Shown piece by piece: positions 11,341 to 24,214 of a stretch of 64,000 nucleotides of DNA (positions are counted from its first letter, which is position 1; each line of letters begins with the position of its first letter). The notes beneath the pieces were generated by a model. That model was not told the origin of the DNA and did no database searches. It was given only the letters and a program-made list of their open reading frames with translations. A program made the translations under genes and the position numbers. Origin of the DNA: Seriola aureovittata (taxonomy: Eukaryota; Chordata; Actinopteri; Carangiformes; Carangidae); NCBI RefSeq assembly GCF_021018895.1, contig NC_079369.1, positions 6,202,194 through 6,266,193 of the forward strand, written 5' to 3'.

Positions 11341-14300
11341 TCTCTAGACCTTAAAGGTTTAGAAAGACGATCACAGTGCACGCCTGCCTGCAGTCTGGAC
11401 ATCCATAAACAGATAACCTGTTAATAGCAGGAGTAAAGCAAGTCTACTTCTACTTACAAGGCTCCTGCTAAATACCAAGCAAACGGAGCTACACTGATGT
11501 TTTGACCAATATTAGTGCTATGGAGCAATGTTTCTGTTGATCCCAGTTTTTTTTTTTTTTTTAAACACAAGTTAAAACATAGAAAAAGGCATTGCAGGTG
11601 GGTTTAGTTTCACTGAAGGCCATCAAAAGAACAAGCACAACTTAATATCAGTCAATATCAATGTCTTTTACTACAGAACTGTCTATATATTGCAGAAAGA
11701 ATTTGTTGCATCCAGCGTGTTTCTGATGGCAACTTGCAAAATTGCTTTAATTTCTGGTGTCAACAATTTTGTTTTCTTGTGCCAAAGTCAATATAGTTTT
11801 TGGAAGCCTCTGTTTCCTTGTCAGGGTGGAAAAGCCTCTGAATAAACATTGAGACGATCACACTATCTGTTCAGCCCAACTATCTAACTCCCCTTCTCTC
11901 CAGACTAATAACAATCTTTTAACTTGGTGACAGTTTGTTAAAGCAGAACGTATGAAAAACTCTGAGATACATCTGGCCATTAAATAACAAATTGAATTAA
12001 CAATTAAATAAACAAATGTGCATACAAATAACGTTTCATTATAGGTTTTACTGGTGTTTGTATATAGCTGTGGTCAGGGAGAAACCTCCATCATGTTTAA
12101 TGTTTGTGACAAACTGACTCATCAGTCTTTAGTCTGACTAGTTGAAGTGCGTTTTCTCAAACACCTCAAATAAGCACGATTGCAGGAAATATGAAACTCT
12201 CTACCTTTCGTCTCTCTCAGCTGTCGATGTAACTCAACCCACAACCTTTTTTTTTTTTGTCATCATTGTTATTATTATTCTGTTTGAAATTACATAACCT
12301 GTGAGGCCAATTGAAGTTCAAACTCATAACCCTATGGCTAATTTATTACTTAGAGCGAGGCTGGAAGCTATAGCATGGATCTCTGGAGACCCTTGTCTCT
12401 GTGCTACCCCTCTCTCTGAGTGAGCTTGCTTTGCATATGTGTGTCGTGTGCATGTGTATGAGCAGGAATTTCTAAGTCTCCGTATGTGTTCTCATGCATT
12501 TATGAATCCATGTCTCTGGGCCACCGAGTGTGTCTACGTTATTTTGTCTTCTAGTTGTACAGTATGTATTTCTGTATGCATGTCTTTGTATCTATGCTGC
12601 ATGCTTGTATGTTTCTTTAGTGCATATTTGTGTGCATGTGTTTTGTGTAGTCATGTACGGGAGGAGGTTTTACTTACTGTTCTTTAGCTGCTCTGTCTTC
12701 CTCCTAACAGCCAGCCCAATGAGTGTAATAGGATCATACACGACTGAATGCATGCAAAATGCCCTATCGCCACTACTGTCTGTGTGTGTTGTCTTGTCAC
12801 GCAGCCCTAACACAGACTGACAGGCCAACATGCATCTAATTTGGTACGCTGGGGTATGCTGTAAGGGCTGCAATTCACTTGAGGGGAATGTGCAAAGGCA
12901 CATATACACCCATATGGTCATACATACACATTTCTAGGACACGTGTGAAGAAAAGCCAGGCATAAGCGTACGTATGCTGAAACCAGAAGGTCACTGACAC
13001 TTCACCGTATTTATAAAGAAAAAACATTTTCATTGTCTGAATTTAAGCTGCTCTAATTGGTATTTATCTACTGCCAAATTCTTCAGATGATTATGTGTTT
13101 ATATTGTATAAAGGGCTGAACCAAGACACTGCATGCACTGAATGGGACATTTTATAGGAAATTGTATTTGTTGGTGTGGTGATGTACTTAAAGCTGCAGT
13201 AATATTTCTGAGTTGTCAGTGACTCAAATGACTACGAGTAATGTGAAAGTGTCATTCGTAGTGATCTTCCATCATAGATGCACCTGCATCTGGGTTTAAT
13301 TACAATGTGGTTCGGCTTGCTGGAACACTATACAGTATATAACAATAAAATGGTTGAACACCAGTTGGTACTGGCAGTCTGTAAACAGTAAGATATCCAT
13401 TCACTTGTAAGACAAATAAAACCTTCTCTCTATTAACCAGGCATGTTTACACAACACTAAACAATTGAAGCCACCAATTCCTTTACACAGCTTTCCAGAC
13501 TTGTTCTGGTGGATTGGATTCTGAAGGTGAAGCCCCGTAGACCAAACCTGCTGTTCTGTCCTGCTGTTGCATTCTCAATCTGCTCAACAGTAAATCCAAT
13601 ACTTTTAGGCATTAGAGGTGGCAAGAAGTATATCTCCTGAAAAGTAATTGAAAGACATGGTCAGACATACTTTTTTATCTGTGGTCAGCCTACCCTAAAT
13701 TTGTCTTGAGACATGAATTAAATTGGAAAGGCTTTTGTGTAGTCTCACAGTCATCTGCTTGAAATCCAATTGATAATGATTTAAGCTTAAAAAAGATGCT
13801 CTGTGGTCAATGTGCAAATAGAGCTCAAATTGTTACTTAGTAGTTTTGGTCCTTGACTCCACTGGTCTGATTTCTGAAATGATGCTACGACCTGTTACTA
13901 TTATCTGCTTTGAAACCAGAGGGACAACTCCCTCATCTTACCTTTCCATCAAGAACCATTTTACTAGCATCAAGGCTTCAGGTAAAAAAAAAAACTCCTG
14001 ATAGCTGCACCAATAGAGCCTTTCAGTGGTCTGCAGCAGTGGAGCGTAGCTACATGGGGTATCTCTAGACGAACCAGAGTGTGAAGCAGAGCATTGGCAA
14101 ATACATCAATCAATAAACTGGAACCACATACACAAAGGCGTTGGAAATAATGCGGCATCGTTCTGGGCATAGCATGGGTGTGATGAAACTAGTAGAGCAT
14201 TTCACAAAAACAGGTAAACCTGCTCATGTTCTCGGTTGAAGGGGAAATATTCCACACTGTCAATCCTGGAAGACATCTACAGTTTTCACCCCCATTTAAC

Positions 14301-14800
14301 TGTCAGGACATCATGAAACCTCTTATTAATGTCATCCAGCAAAGACCAATTCAGTGTGTATGATTGTTCAAATTGTAGGCTATACTACAGAACCAAAGGG
14401 CACTGAACACCATTGTTCGCAATGAAGAGTGAATCACATTAAAAAGCTTGGCATTCAGTCATGTGCCTTTGCCTCCTGTCTGAGTGTCCTTTTCACAGAT
14501 AAGCTGTCGCTGCCCTTGGCCATCTGCAGTGCAGCTAGTTTAGGCCTCCTGAAAAATGTTTTCAAAAGGTTAATACTGAGCTAATTCCTTAACATGCTGA
14601 CAAAATGAAAAAAAAGAAGAAAAAAACGAAAAATCTAAATGCCACCACAATCAACCTCATTCACCTATGAGGCTACTTTGGCACCCATGGTACAACAAAA
14701 TGCAGATACGAATACATTTTATTGATTTTATAATTATTCCGAATAATAATAATGATAATAAACAAACCACTGTATATGCATGTATCATATTAAACAAGAA
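11341..14800. other. Intronic stretch, no feature seen
   Basis: T-rich and A-rich runs are present (11548-11562, 12248-12259). A TG-rich part at about 12435-12660 generates overlapping spurious frames. No gene and no recognised repeat. Confidence 0.45.
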
Positions 14801-14802
14801 AT

Positions 14803-15775
14803 GCAGTGGCGATTATAGAGTCCGTTGGGGCCCTATGCAAAAGAATTACCCCTCCAATCACCATTCATCACCATTATGTAATAAATAATCTGACACCAAC
14901 AAAAAATGTACAACATACAGACATTTTTGTATTCCAAATGTTAATAGGATTTTCAAAATTTAAACATAAAGATTGTGTAAAAGCTTGTAATTTAAAAAAA
15001 TATTTGTTATAAAGAAAAATAAAAACCTAATTGAATAACTAAATAACTGTTAGAGTTAGGTTCGTAGCTAGATTTGTCGACTTATATGACCCTTTAGCAA
15101 CATATCCAACAATGTTTTGGACAGACTCTCCTCAGTGAACAAGCTCTGATGTGGCTCTCTGGACTGATGGTATTCAATGGGCAGTACAGAGCATCATCAC
15201 AGTCAGTCGACCAATCACCAGCCAGACAAAGATATGAATGGGCGTACCTAAGACCAATTATTATTATTCTCAATGGTTTTACTATCTAAGTTTACTATAA
15301 AAGAGACAGAATTAGCAATAGTGAATTCATTCATGATACTTCAGTTACACACAGTGTGTAAGATTTAGATGCACATTGAGGAGCTGCTTGAAAAAAATAG
15401 CTAATTAAATAATAATAATATAGCTATTAATAGTCTTTTAAGTAAAAAATTGTTTCATTATCTTCAGATTTAAAAAAAAAATCACACACATATGTGCAGG
15501 CTTTAATTTAAATAGTAATACACTGCTTCTGAGATGCCGTTGCAAATTGTCCAGGGAATGACATGGGGCCCCTTTAGGGAGGTTTCCCAATGAGATGTCA
15601 TTGCAAATTTCCCATTGGTTGTTTAAGGGCAAGAGAGCCACATCTTGAGACATTGTTGTGGAGTTAAGTTTTTCAGTGCTTGGGGGTCCTCTGACAGCCT
15701 GAGGTTGCCTGTTCACAAGCTGTGTGTCTGGCTGTAGGACTTGAGATGGGATTTTTTTATTCAAACAATATCAGG
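14803..15775. mobile_element. Possible hAT-type element relic
   Basis: It opens with 'cagtggcgattatagagtcc' and 'gttggggccctatgcaaaag', which resembles hAT-type ends (CAGTGGCG...) and their 'ggggccc' subterminal parts. A second 'ggggcccctttagggagg' block lies at about 15566. No transposase is recognisable and no right terminal repeat was found. Low certainty. Confidence 0.3.
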
Positions 15776-18660
15776 TTGTTGCCGTACAGAGAGAGTGGGC
15801 CAATAAGGGAGAGCATTATGTGCAATTGAATTGCTAATTGTTTCAACAAGGTTACATGCTAAAGCAGAAAAACAATCAGAGAACACCCAACAGATTGCTG
15901 CTGCCAGGCAGACAGGTGTTTGGTCTCACTGGCACTTTAAATGTTTTTTCCACCTCAGCACATCTCCTTTCTAACATCCAGTCAAACATCATACAGTCAA
16001 AATACAATGAATAACACAATGTTTTTGTGTTAATCTTCATGGTTGGTTAAATTTGTTGCAAACACAAACAGAAATGTGCAAGTTGCCATTGTCATTTGGG
16101 AGTATTTGTTTAAAAGGACAATATGACAGGGAGCATTAACCAGTTCAAAGTGCCTATGTTCCCTTTACGGGTAAATGATTTCCATGGATCAAATGTGAAA
16201 CTACAGGTATTGAAGTATTCAGTTAGTTCCATATGGTCGCTCCCGAAAACCAGTCCACCTTTCCCAACGGCATGTAGAGTTGTAAGCATCGATGATGGGC
16301 TTGTTGACAATTTTTTGTGCCACATCTTGAGTGTACTATTATGCATTATGTATTTTGACTGTATGATGTTTGATAGGATGTTAGAAAGGAGACATGCAAG
16401 AACCAAATATACATTGTGTGTTCAGAAATAGCTTGTTGTGCCAAAGTGTATCACTTGTACAATGGAGTAGTGAGTATTTGTTAAGGTCTTATACTAAGGT
16501 TTCCCATATTTTTCCACTGATGGCCATCGCTCACAAAGCGCCCACCGTGCCTTTTGCAAGGTCTTTGAGCTCAAGCTCTAAGTAATCCATTCACATTCAA
16601 AGCAAGTCTGAAAATGGAGTTGCTGTTGCATGCAGATGTTTACATAGAGACTCATTTACAAAATGAAAAGGAGAGCCCAGTTCCTCTGCAGTGGCAGAGT
16701 TTCTGTCTGGCATACAGCATGTCTGTTAGTTAGTTCTTCTATTCTATTGTCCGTGTTTGGCTTGATGTCTGTGACTATTGTTACATGGTCGCAGCTATTC
16801 CAAGTTGCTTTGTCAATTCATCTGGTAAATAGATTGTCTCTGTTATTTTGTCTATATTCTGCATCCTGTAATGCATTTACCTACTTACCCCAGGTATTTG
16901 CCTGTTACACTTACATGTGTAGCATAACTGCTATACTTATCACTTATCACTCACAATATATTTCAGTTACCAGTGTACCCATCCTGTATAAATCTCAGTA
17001 CCATCTAGTCAGTTGCTTACACCCTAGGATCAATTTCATTTTAATTTAAAATTTCCATTTTACGATCAATATGGTTTTGTCTTCTGGAAGATTCAAAAAG
17101 GTTTAAAGTCATAATACATTATGAATTTCCCTCTGTGTGTAGACAATTATTTTTATCAAATACAGACTATTCTGTATATGGTTTTAGTTTTAATGTGCAT
17201 GAGGACAATGTCGTTGTGCACATGCTTATGGGAAAACTGCCAGAAGCAACAAAGCAGAGGATTTAAATGATCCAACATACAGACACCACGGTATCACCAC
17301 AGATGGTGATTATGAAAGCTCTGTGCATCCGACATAGTTAAAAGAAAGTAATTGTTAGTTATAAACTTTGCAGTTCTGCCAATGTTCAATGCACAGAACA
17401 TGGATATTTAACTCAAAGGAAGAGTTTAGTTTTTCTTTTAGATCGTCTTGTCATAGGTCTTTTTCATGGTACAAAAATAGCGCCAAAGTCTGTTTACAAA
17501 GATTCTGTTCATGAATAATCAGTTTATTTTCTAATATTTACCCAGATGAAAGAGTGAGACCATTTGAAATATCCCTTAAGAACTGACACGGCTGTTGAAA
17601 CAGCTTACAGTGTGGAGGTCCACGGACTGGGCCTTTAACGTTTTACTGGTTGATAAGCACTAATGTATGTGATCAGGCCATATGATGCTTTTATTATAGC
17701 CCCCAAAATAACTGTGTTTACATTACTTCTTCTTTTCTTATATTGGGAAACAGTGGGCTATACACCAAATAATTATTGCTCATACACAGCCTCGCATTCT
17801 TGACAAATCCTACCCAGTTGAGACAGATCACCTGGTCTGGACTGGAGCTCTGTTTAGTAACTCCGCTGGAGCAGCTGCTCATGTGATGAGAACTGGATTG
17901 ATGTTTAAACCAGAGTTGCACATTACCAATGTCGTGACAAGCCAAACCATGTCATCCATCATAATCGAAAATAATACACAAAAACTGGTATTAATGGTCT
18001 CAGATTTCAGATTCACTTTACTTATTGTATTTACTTTTATGAGTTTTTGTGTGATTGACTTTCAAATCTAACCACAGCATCTCTTGGCTTCTTCATTTAT
18101 TCCTAGCTCGGACCTATTTATTTAGCTCTTATTCATATGATCTTGTATAATCAGCTGGACACCTGATACTGATTGTGCAGTTCATACATGTGACAGGCAA
18201 GATACTGTTGCAAAATTGGTGGTGTGTGGCGCTCTCCTACCCTGCATTAATGCTGCACTGATTTGCAGATATACAATGCGGTATGGGGTGGGATATTATT
18301 TTGTGGGACTCTACAACAAGTACATCGTTACTAATGATGAGGTCAAGTTATTTCCCACCCACTCAACTCCAAATGCAGATTGAACCAGACACTTGCTAAT
18401 GATGTAGCCTTCATTTACAACGTCGGCTTAATTAAAAAGTGAATGGACCTCAGCTTTGATCTGCTACCAGTTGACTTAGGCCATCCAGATGCTCTCCCCA
18501 GCAGAATGAGTTTGCAGCTGCCCCTTTTGCTCCCTCAGTGACTTCCAGTGGTGAACGAACTAAACAGACAGGAAACGGATACGGAGAGTGTAACAAGTGG
18601 ACGTAAAGAGAGCAAGATGGAGAGACAGCAAGAGAGAAACACAGAGTGTGCTTCCTTTGT
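15776..18660. other. Intronic stretch, no recognised gene
   Basis: Both strands are open over about 16110-16430 (98 codons minus, 102 codons plus), and 16663-17049 (+) is open for 128 codons. None has a domain I recognise. A purine-rich block lies at about 18575-18650. Confidence 0.4.
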
Positions 18661-18699
18661 GTGTATGTATGTGTGTGTGTGTATGTGTGTGTGTGTGTG
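18661..18699. repeat. Imperfect (TG)n microsatellite
   Basis: gtgtatgtat followed by (gt)n interrupted by gtat. Confidence 0.9.
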
Positions 18700-18721
18700 C
18701 GCTCAGATATAACTTCTGTTG

Positions 18722-18765
18722 TAATTTGGCACTATATAAATAAAAATTGACTTGACTTGACTTGG
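18722..18765 (-). repeat. Repeat family A end fragment
   Basis: Reads 'ttggcactatataaataaaa' then 'attgacttgacttgacttgg'. This is the reverse complement of the start of repeat family A seen at 6643 and 40838. It is a short truncated copy. Confidence 0.55.
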
Positions 18766-19039
18766 GGAACCCCAGCAGAGTCCAAATGAATATCTCTACA
18801 CACTATTGATCCAGGCACTGTCACTACTATTCTTTATCTCAGCCCTCCTACTTCTCCCTCACAGTCTCTCCATCTTTTGCTCTCTTGCTGTCAAATTCAA
18901 ATTTGTCTCATTTTTTTTCCCTCCTCTCTCTCTCTCCTTCTCTTGCTCAGATTGTCTCTCGCTCATATGGTGCCCCAGGGTATAATCAAATAACTGCCAC
19001 GGAGATGGAGTGTATCAGGAACTAGCATACAGTTCAGTG

Positions 19040-19041
<2 letters not shown>

Positions 19042-19073
<32 letters not shown>
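19042..19073. repeat. (TG)n microsatellite
   Basis: Sixteen TG units, followed by gagagaga. Confidence 0.97.
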
Positions 19074-19081
<8 letters not shown>

Positions 19082-19599
19082 CATGATTTCTACCAAATGT
19101 CCTCACAAAAATAGGCACATCGTTGAGGTGTTAGTCACTGGCCAAGCCTGATTTAGACTTGTTAGACAGTTGCTGCCACAAACACATCACTTCATGTGCT
19201 CCACAGAGTTTTCATAGAAAAGCTCTGCCACACTTGGTTAATTGTGCCAGCTGACTGCTCAGGTGCATCAGATAGGCTGATGATGTCACAGCTTGTGAGA
19301 TTTTTAACAGCAGCAACACGAAATATCAAACTGCGCTCACAACATCGTGCAAACATCTTCATTTGTTTGGAGGATTTAAACCACTGTTCCAGGGTAGCTT
19401 TTGCTGATAGAAAAAGCTTCTTGAATCAGTAGCATGTCCCAACAGTGTTATTGTACATTGTCCATAGTTGATTGTCCTACTCATGAGTTGTCTCCAGCTT
19501 GGCTCCAAGTAGCAGGTCCAACCTGTCAGGAAGTTTTACAATGTCAGTTTAGATGTTTAGATTCCATGTATGATGTCAAATGTTCATCTACATTACTAC

Positions 19600-19725
19600 T
19601 GGTCTGAATGTTCACGCAGTCTGGAAATCAGGCAGTTCTCATTTTTCCCTATATAATCAGCATTACAACCAGGACACTTGAAGTGATATACAACAGAACT
19701 TTTGGTGTTGGATCTTTTGCGGATA
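19600..19725 (-). mobile_element. Penelope-like retroelement GIY-YIG fragment
   Basis: On the minus strand, one frame from about 19722 down to 19600 reads RKRSNTKSSVVYHFKCPGCN then ADYIGKNENCLISRLREHSD. The spacing V-V-Y-x3-C-x2-C-x3-YIG-x3-x2-L-x2-R-x-x-EH is that of the GIY-YIG-type endonuclease found at the C-terminus of Penelope-like elements. The K-N after YIG replaces the usual K/E-T. Open minus-strand frames upstream (19739-20111) could be decayed polyprotein but carry no motif I recognise. It is a short dead relic. Confidence 0.55.
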
Positions 19726-20169
19726 TAAATAAGAATTCTTACTGGAGTTCCACGTTATTGTGTACTTTATCTCCTTGGTTAGAATTTTTGTTGTTTTTAG
19801 GATCTGTTCTCCTGCTTTTTCTCCAGTGCAGGCCAATAGATCTATATTTTAGGACAGTCCTCTTGTTATCACTCAAAGTTTTTCTCAAAATCCTTTGAGT
19901 GATGCCAAAGGTTTTGGTTTTGGATCCGGTCAACAGATCCAAAAAGATATCTCTTATATACAGTGTTGAAAGCCTTTTCAGGTTTCAACATGCCAACGTC
20001 CCTGCATGTGCACAAAGCCAGCTCCATGAAAAGATTGTTGGCCCAGTTTAAATTGTGGTTTGGGATTTTGAGCTGTATAAATAAGACTGGCTTAAAGAAT
20101 TTGACTGGCATGCATGCTGACTACATTACTAAAATTGTTCCTTTCTGCTGTGTCTGCACATGGTAACTA

Positions 20170-22280
20170 CAGTATGTTAATGTTCGAGAAGTATTGTGTT
20201 TTAGAAAGCCTTCACAAAAGAGTGTGGGCTTTTTTCCAGTGATTGTAATATTCATGTGTCCACATACTGTACATTGGTCATGTGGTGCAATGTGTGAACA
20301 TTTCAGGCCTTGAGAGGAAGTTTGTATTGAGAAAAATAGACACCATTAACAAGGCTTGAATTGGGTCTGCTGCCTAATCAGCCATTAACTCCCTTAGATC
20401 CTGCTGTAGTAATTCCAACATCACAGAAGAAGAGATTTACGAAGAGAGGATGAATAACAGGCAGTGAGGGATAAATAAAGAGAATGTGGGGTGGGATTAG
20501 AGATGAAGAAGAATGGGGAAAATAAGAAAAGGCTGCCAAGAAGAGGAGAGGAAAGCAAAGAGAGAAAAGTCAGCGAAGGTTTACCAAGTCAAAGCAAAGG
20601 TCATATGATTCAAAAGAAGAACATTTCTGAAGAAGTCTCTCTGTAGTATTTGGTATCAAATCTTAATTCTAGACTGTGGTGCATTCAAGGGTTTAGCTCC
20701 CCACACTGCCTCCATCTGGTTCCAGCTAAAATAAATCCAACCAAAAACTTAAATCCATATATTGTCTGTAAAGATTTGACAGTTCCTGCAAATAATATTA
20801 GGGCACAGAAAGCCATTGCACTGGAGGTTATGGCAGGTGTGACCAGTCTTGGAGCAAAATATGATCTTGCATATTTTTTGCGTTTCGACTGGGCAGAAAA
20901 AAAGATCATACAAAGCTTGCAAACAATTCTAAAGAAGCTTTCAGATGACAGTTTGATGACCTATTTCATCACCCAAAATAATGTCGTCCATCATCAGTTT
21001 GTGGTCGAGTTGCTGTCACATGTCACGTTTTAAACGTTTTATTGGTAAATGATACCAAATTTGGCTCCTTGCAGTTTTAAAACTTAATGTCAACTAAAGC
21101 CATCTACACATTTTATACATTCACCTATACGCTGCACTTCATTTTTGTCCCTCAGTTTCAGCATGTGTGCCTTTGAACTTTAGAATATGATGAAATCTAC
21201 CAGTGTTTTTTGTTGTGCCTTGCCTTAGGTTTCATGTCTAATTAATCATGACCACCCGCAGCTGCTCTCTGCTGAATTTCTGAGTCTTTGTTTTACTGTG
21301 CATTCAGAGTATTCTGTTTTAGAATACCTTTTATATTTTGACTTTCCAGTCCATTTCTTTGCCAAGTGCTTTTTATGTTGTTACAACATGAAAGAGGATA
21401 AAACAATGAATTATGGAATAGTGCAACTAATGCTTGAGATATGATTCGGCCATTGCTGTGATAATAACTGTCCGTCTAAGAAAATGAAACCTGAATATCC
21501 AGACAAAAAGAAAACTCCATATACAGTAACTGAACAATATCCTGTACCCTTACAATTGTCAACTAACCCTTATTCTGTCATTTTGTAGACCTTAATGTGT
21601 GGTGTAAATGCACTGATGATCATGAATGTTTTGCAGACACAAAACATATTTGCAAATTAGTTGTAAATGAGCATGATTTTTCAAAGTGCCGAAACCTGAT
21701 TTCCCTAAGTCATGTTGCCCGCCAGTTATGGGCTTCTTCCACACATTCAGAAAAATGACCTGCATCACCTGATGGAGTCTGGAGCCAGTGTGAGGTGAAA
21801 GGCGAGTTACATTTCACACCACAGAGTGTGGCCTTGAAAAATCAGGAAAAACAGAATCTCCCATGGGTTTTGTCTTTTTCTTTATCTGTGGCAGGGACCA
21901 GGTGGCCTATTCCAACTCTTCCTTTGTGGTATTGTTTTGAAGGTATTGTTATATTTGACCATGCTACTTGGTCACTTGCATTTCCTCAAGCATTTGTGGA
22001 AAAATGAGCTGAATTATGACAACAGTGATCTATTGTTTGGCAGATTATGTATCCGATTTGGGAGCATCTGTGGTTGTAGTCCAAATAGATTCAAGTGTAT
22101 CAAGTATATACCCATGCAGTATGTGCATATAAACACATACTGTAAATAAAGCCTCATCCTGGACGTCAGCTGTGCACGCAAGACACAGCTAATGATGGTT
22201 AGCAGCAAATGTTCACTGGCAGGGCTGACAGTTTCAACTGTTCATTTCTTCAGCTTATTTTACAAGCATGACAGGCTCAA
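20170..22280. other. Intronic stretch, no recognised gene
   Basis: A purine-rich block lies at about 20420-20600. The frame 20650-21033 (+, 127 codons) is open but has no recognised domain. The rest is AT-rich. Confidence 0.4.
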
Positions 22281-22284
22281 TATA

Positions 22285-22318
22285 CCCCCCACCCCCCCAC
22301 CCCATCCCACCCTCCTCC
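22285..22318 (-). other. Possible G-quadruplex motif (C-rich on + strand)
   Basis: C6-A-C7-A-C4-AT-C3-A-C3 on the + strand gives at least five G-runs of three or more on the minus strand with 1-2 nt loops. Confidence 0.6.
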
Positions 22319-22329
22319 AGTAGAGTTTT

Positions 22330-24100
22330 AAACCCACAGTTTTACAGTGAGGGAATCCAATTACATCCAGCACCTGGAAGGACAGGGAGGAAGAGAAAAA
22401 GATAGACAGAGGGGAGAAAGAGGAAGCAAAAGACGAAAAAAAAAAATCAATGGAAATCTAACTGAGGTGGAACTAAGCTTGACAATGCAACTCCTTTCAC
22501 TGCTTCACACTCATTTTTGTTTTTTTCCTGGAGCGATAAAAGCTTATGACCATCTGGGTGTTTATTTCACATGAACTCACCACATTAACCTATCGAACAC
22601 TCTCAAGGATTTTTAGTTTCTTTATTCATTCTTTTTTGTTTTATCCCTCCTCCCTTCTACTTCAGTTCTCTGCTGTCTCTCTTTTCCAGCCTCTCATTAG
22701 CTCTCTCTGTCTCCCCTCACTGCTTTCATCTCTCTCATGTGTTTGTGGCTGCCTCCCTGTGCAGTGTGTTATCCACCTCTCTTTATAGTATGTGTGTAGG
22801 TCTGATTCATATGTCATATTTCCAAGGTATACTCATTTTTACTGTCCTGGTATTCACAAGTTTAGTTTCCCATAATGGTTTAAATAATGTTTTAGCACTT
22901 ATTTGACTTTCACTGCAATTTTTTTTAAGTAATTTTATGGGTTCAACATTACATTAACTAGTTTTTGTCACCTCAGTTCAAGATCTGGTTTCAGGTGACT
23001 CGTTAGAACCTTTTTTGACAGGATCAAGTGTACGGACACCATCTTCCTGTACCAGATACAGAAAATGAGTTACATTAATTCTCATTAAACTTATTAAACA
23101 TTCTGATTAAATAGCAACAGAAAAATATCCACAAATGTGACAACCAGCCTGGATGACCACATTTAGGATCATGTCCAATAATAACTGGTTCTATTCAGAC
23201 CATGTGTTCTTCAGATCGCGTCCCAGTTTATGATAAATTATTTATGTAAGGCGTGTTCACATATGTGGGGCTTTACGTTCTTCCACACTTATTTTAAGGA
23301 ATCTAAATTAGACTTTCTTCTGTTCTAAAGTAAGAGAGATTCAACATGTGATTTGGAAATCTTCAAAACTTTCTGCCGTCTTCTTCTCAAAACCTGTCAG
23401 ATCAAAACTATAAATATATAAAAATGTATCCTTTCCAGAACAATCCATTGATGCAGTATTGTAGTCTGTGCCGAAGAAGTGTACTGTGAATTTTTCATGC
23501 TGGTTTTCACCTCCTGTTCTCTCAGTTCTTACTTTCATCAGTTGTCTCCAGGGCTCTCTATAGAAATACCGTCTCCCCTATAAACAATTTATTAATGATT
23601 TCAGACACAGCTAGCACCACTTTGTCAAAAGAGTACCTCAGAGAGCCTTTTTTTATTCTTTTAGGTTAGATTTAATGACGTGAGGGTTTACAAAGTGAAT
23701 AAAATAAACATGTTTTTTTTTCTCAAGTTGTAGTTGCAGCATTTTATTCAAAGAATAAAGATGAGAGTCATTTTCAAAATAATTTCAAGAGGATATTAAG
23801 TTATGTACTACATAAATTAACAAAAGATAAATCCCTCTGCCAACTGAGATTGCTCCTTGACCTCCTTTATCTCAGTGCAGAGAGAAATAACGTTATTAAT
23901 TGTTACCAGCAATCACGAAGGTACCACTTCAGACAGTATTAAATCAGTGAGTTCTTTCTGAGCGAGTTGCTTGTTTTTCTTCTTAGAGGTCAGGCATGAT
24001 AGTGCTGTATTTACAGTGGGAAGGTAGACCATTTTGAAGATTTTGTGTAAATTGTTATGAAAGTGTTGCGCAATGAGTAATATAAGGCCCATAGTTATGA
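22330..24100. other. Intronic stretch, no feature seen
   Basis: A purine-rich block (22375-22450) and a pyrimidine-rich block (about 22610-22780) are present. There is no gene-like frame. Confidence 0.45.
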
Positions 24101-24105
24101 TGAAT

Positions 24106-24210
24106 AGTACCCGGTATCCTCGCCCAATGTCAGCTGGGATTGGCTCCAGCCCCCCACCCCCCCACCCCGGCGTCCCTATAAGAGGAAAGTGGTATGGATA
24201 ACGAATGAAC
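24106..24210 (+). repeat. Fish LINE/SINE 3'-tail type repeat
   Basis: 'acccggtatcctcgcccaat', 'gtcagctgggattggctcca' and a C-rich block, then 'aaagtggtatggataacgaa', are the hallmarks of a ubiquitous fish repeat tail ('...gctgggataggctccagccccc...ataagcggtatagaaaatgg'). In this copy the C-block is C6-A-C7-A-C4 (24150-24168), also a minus-strand G-quadruplex motif. Confidence 0.6.
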
Positions 24211-24214
24211 AAAT

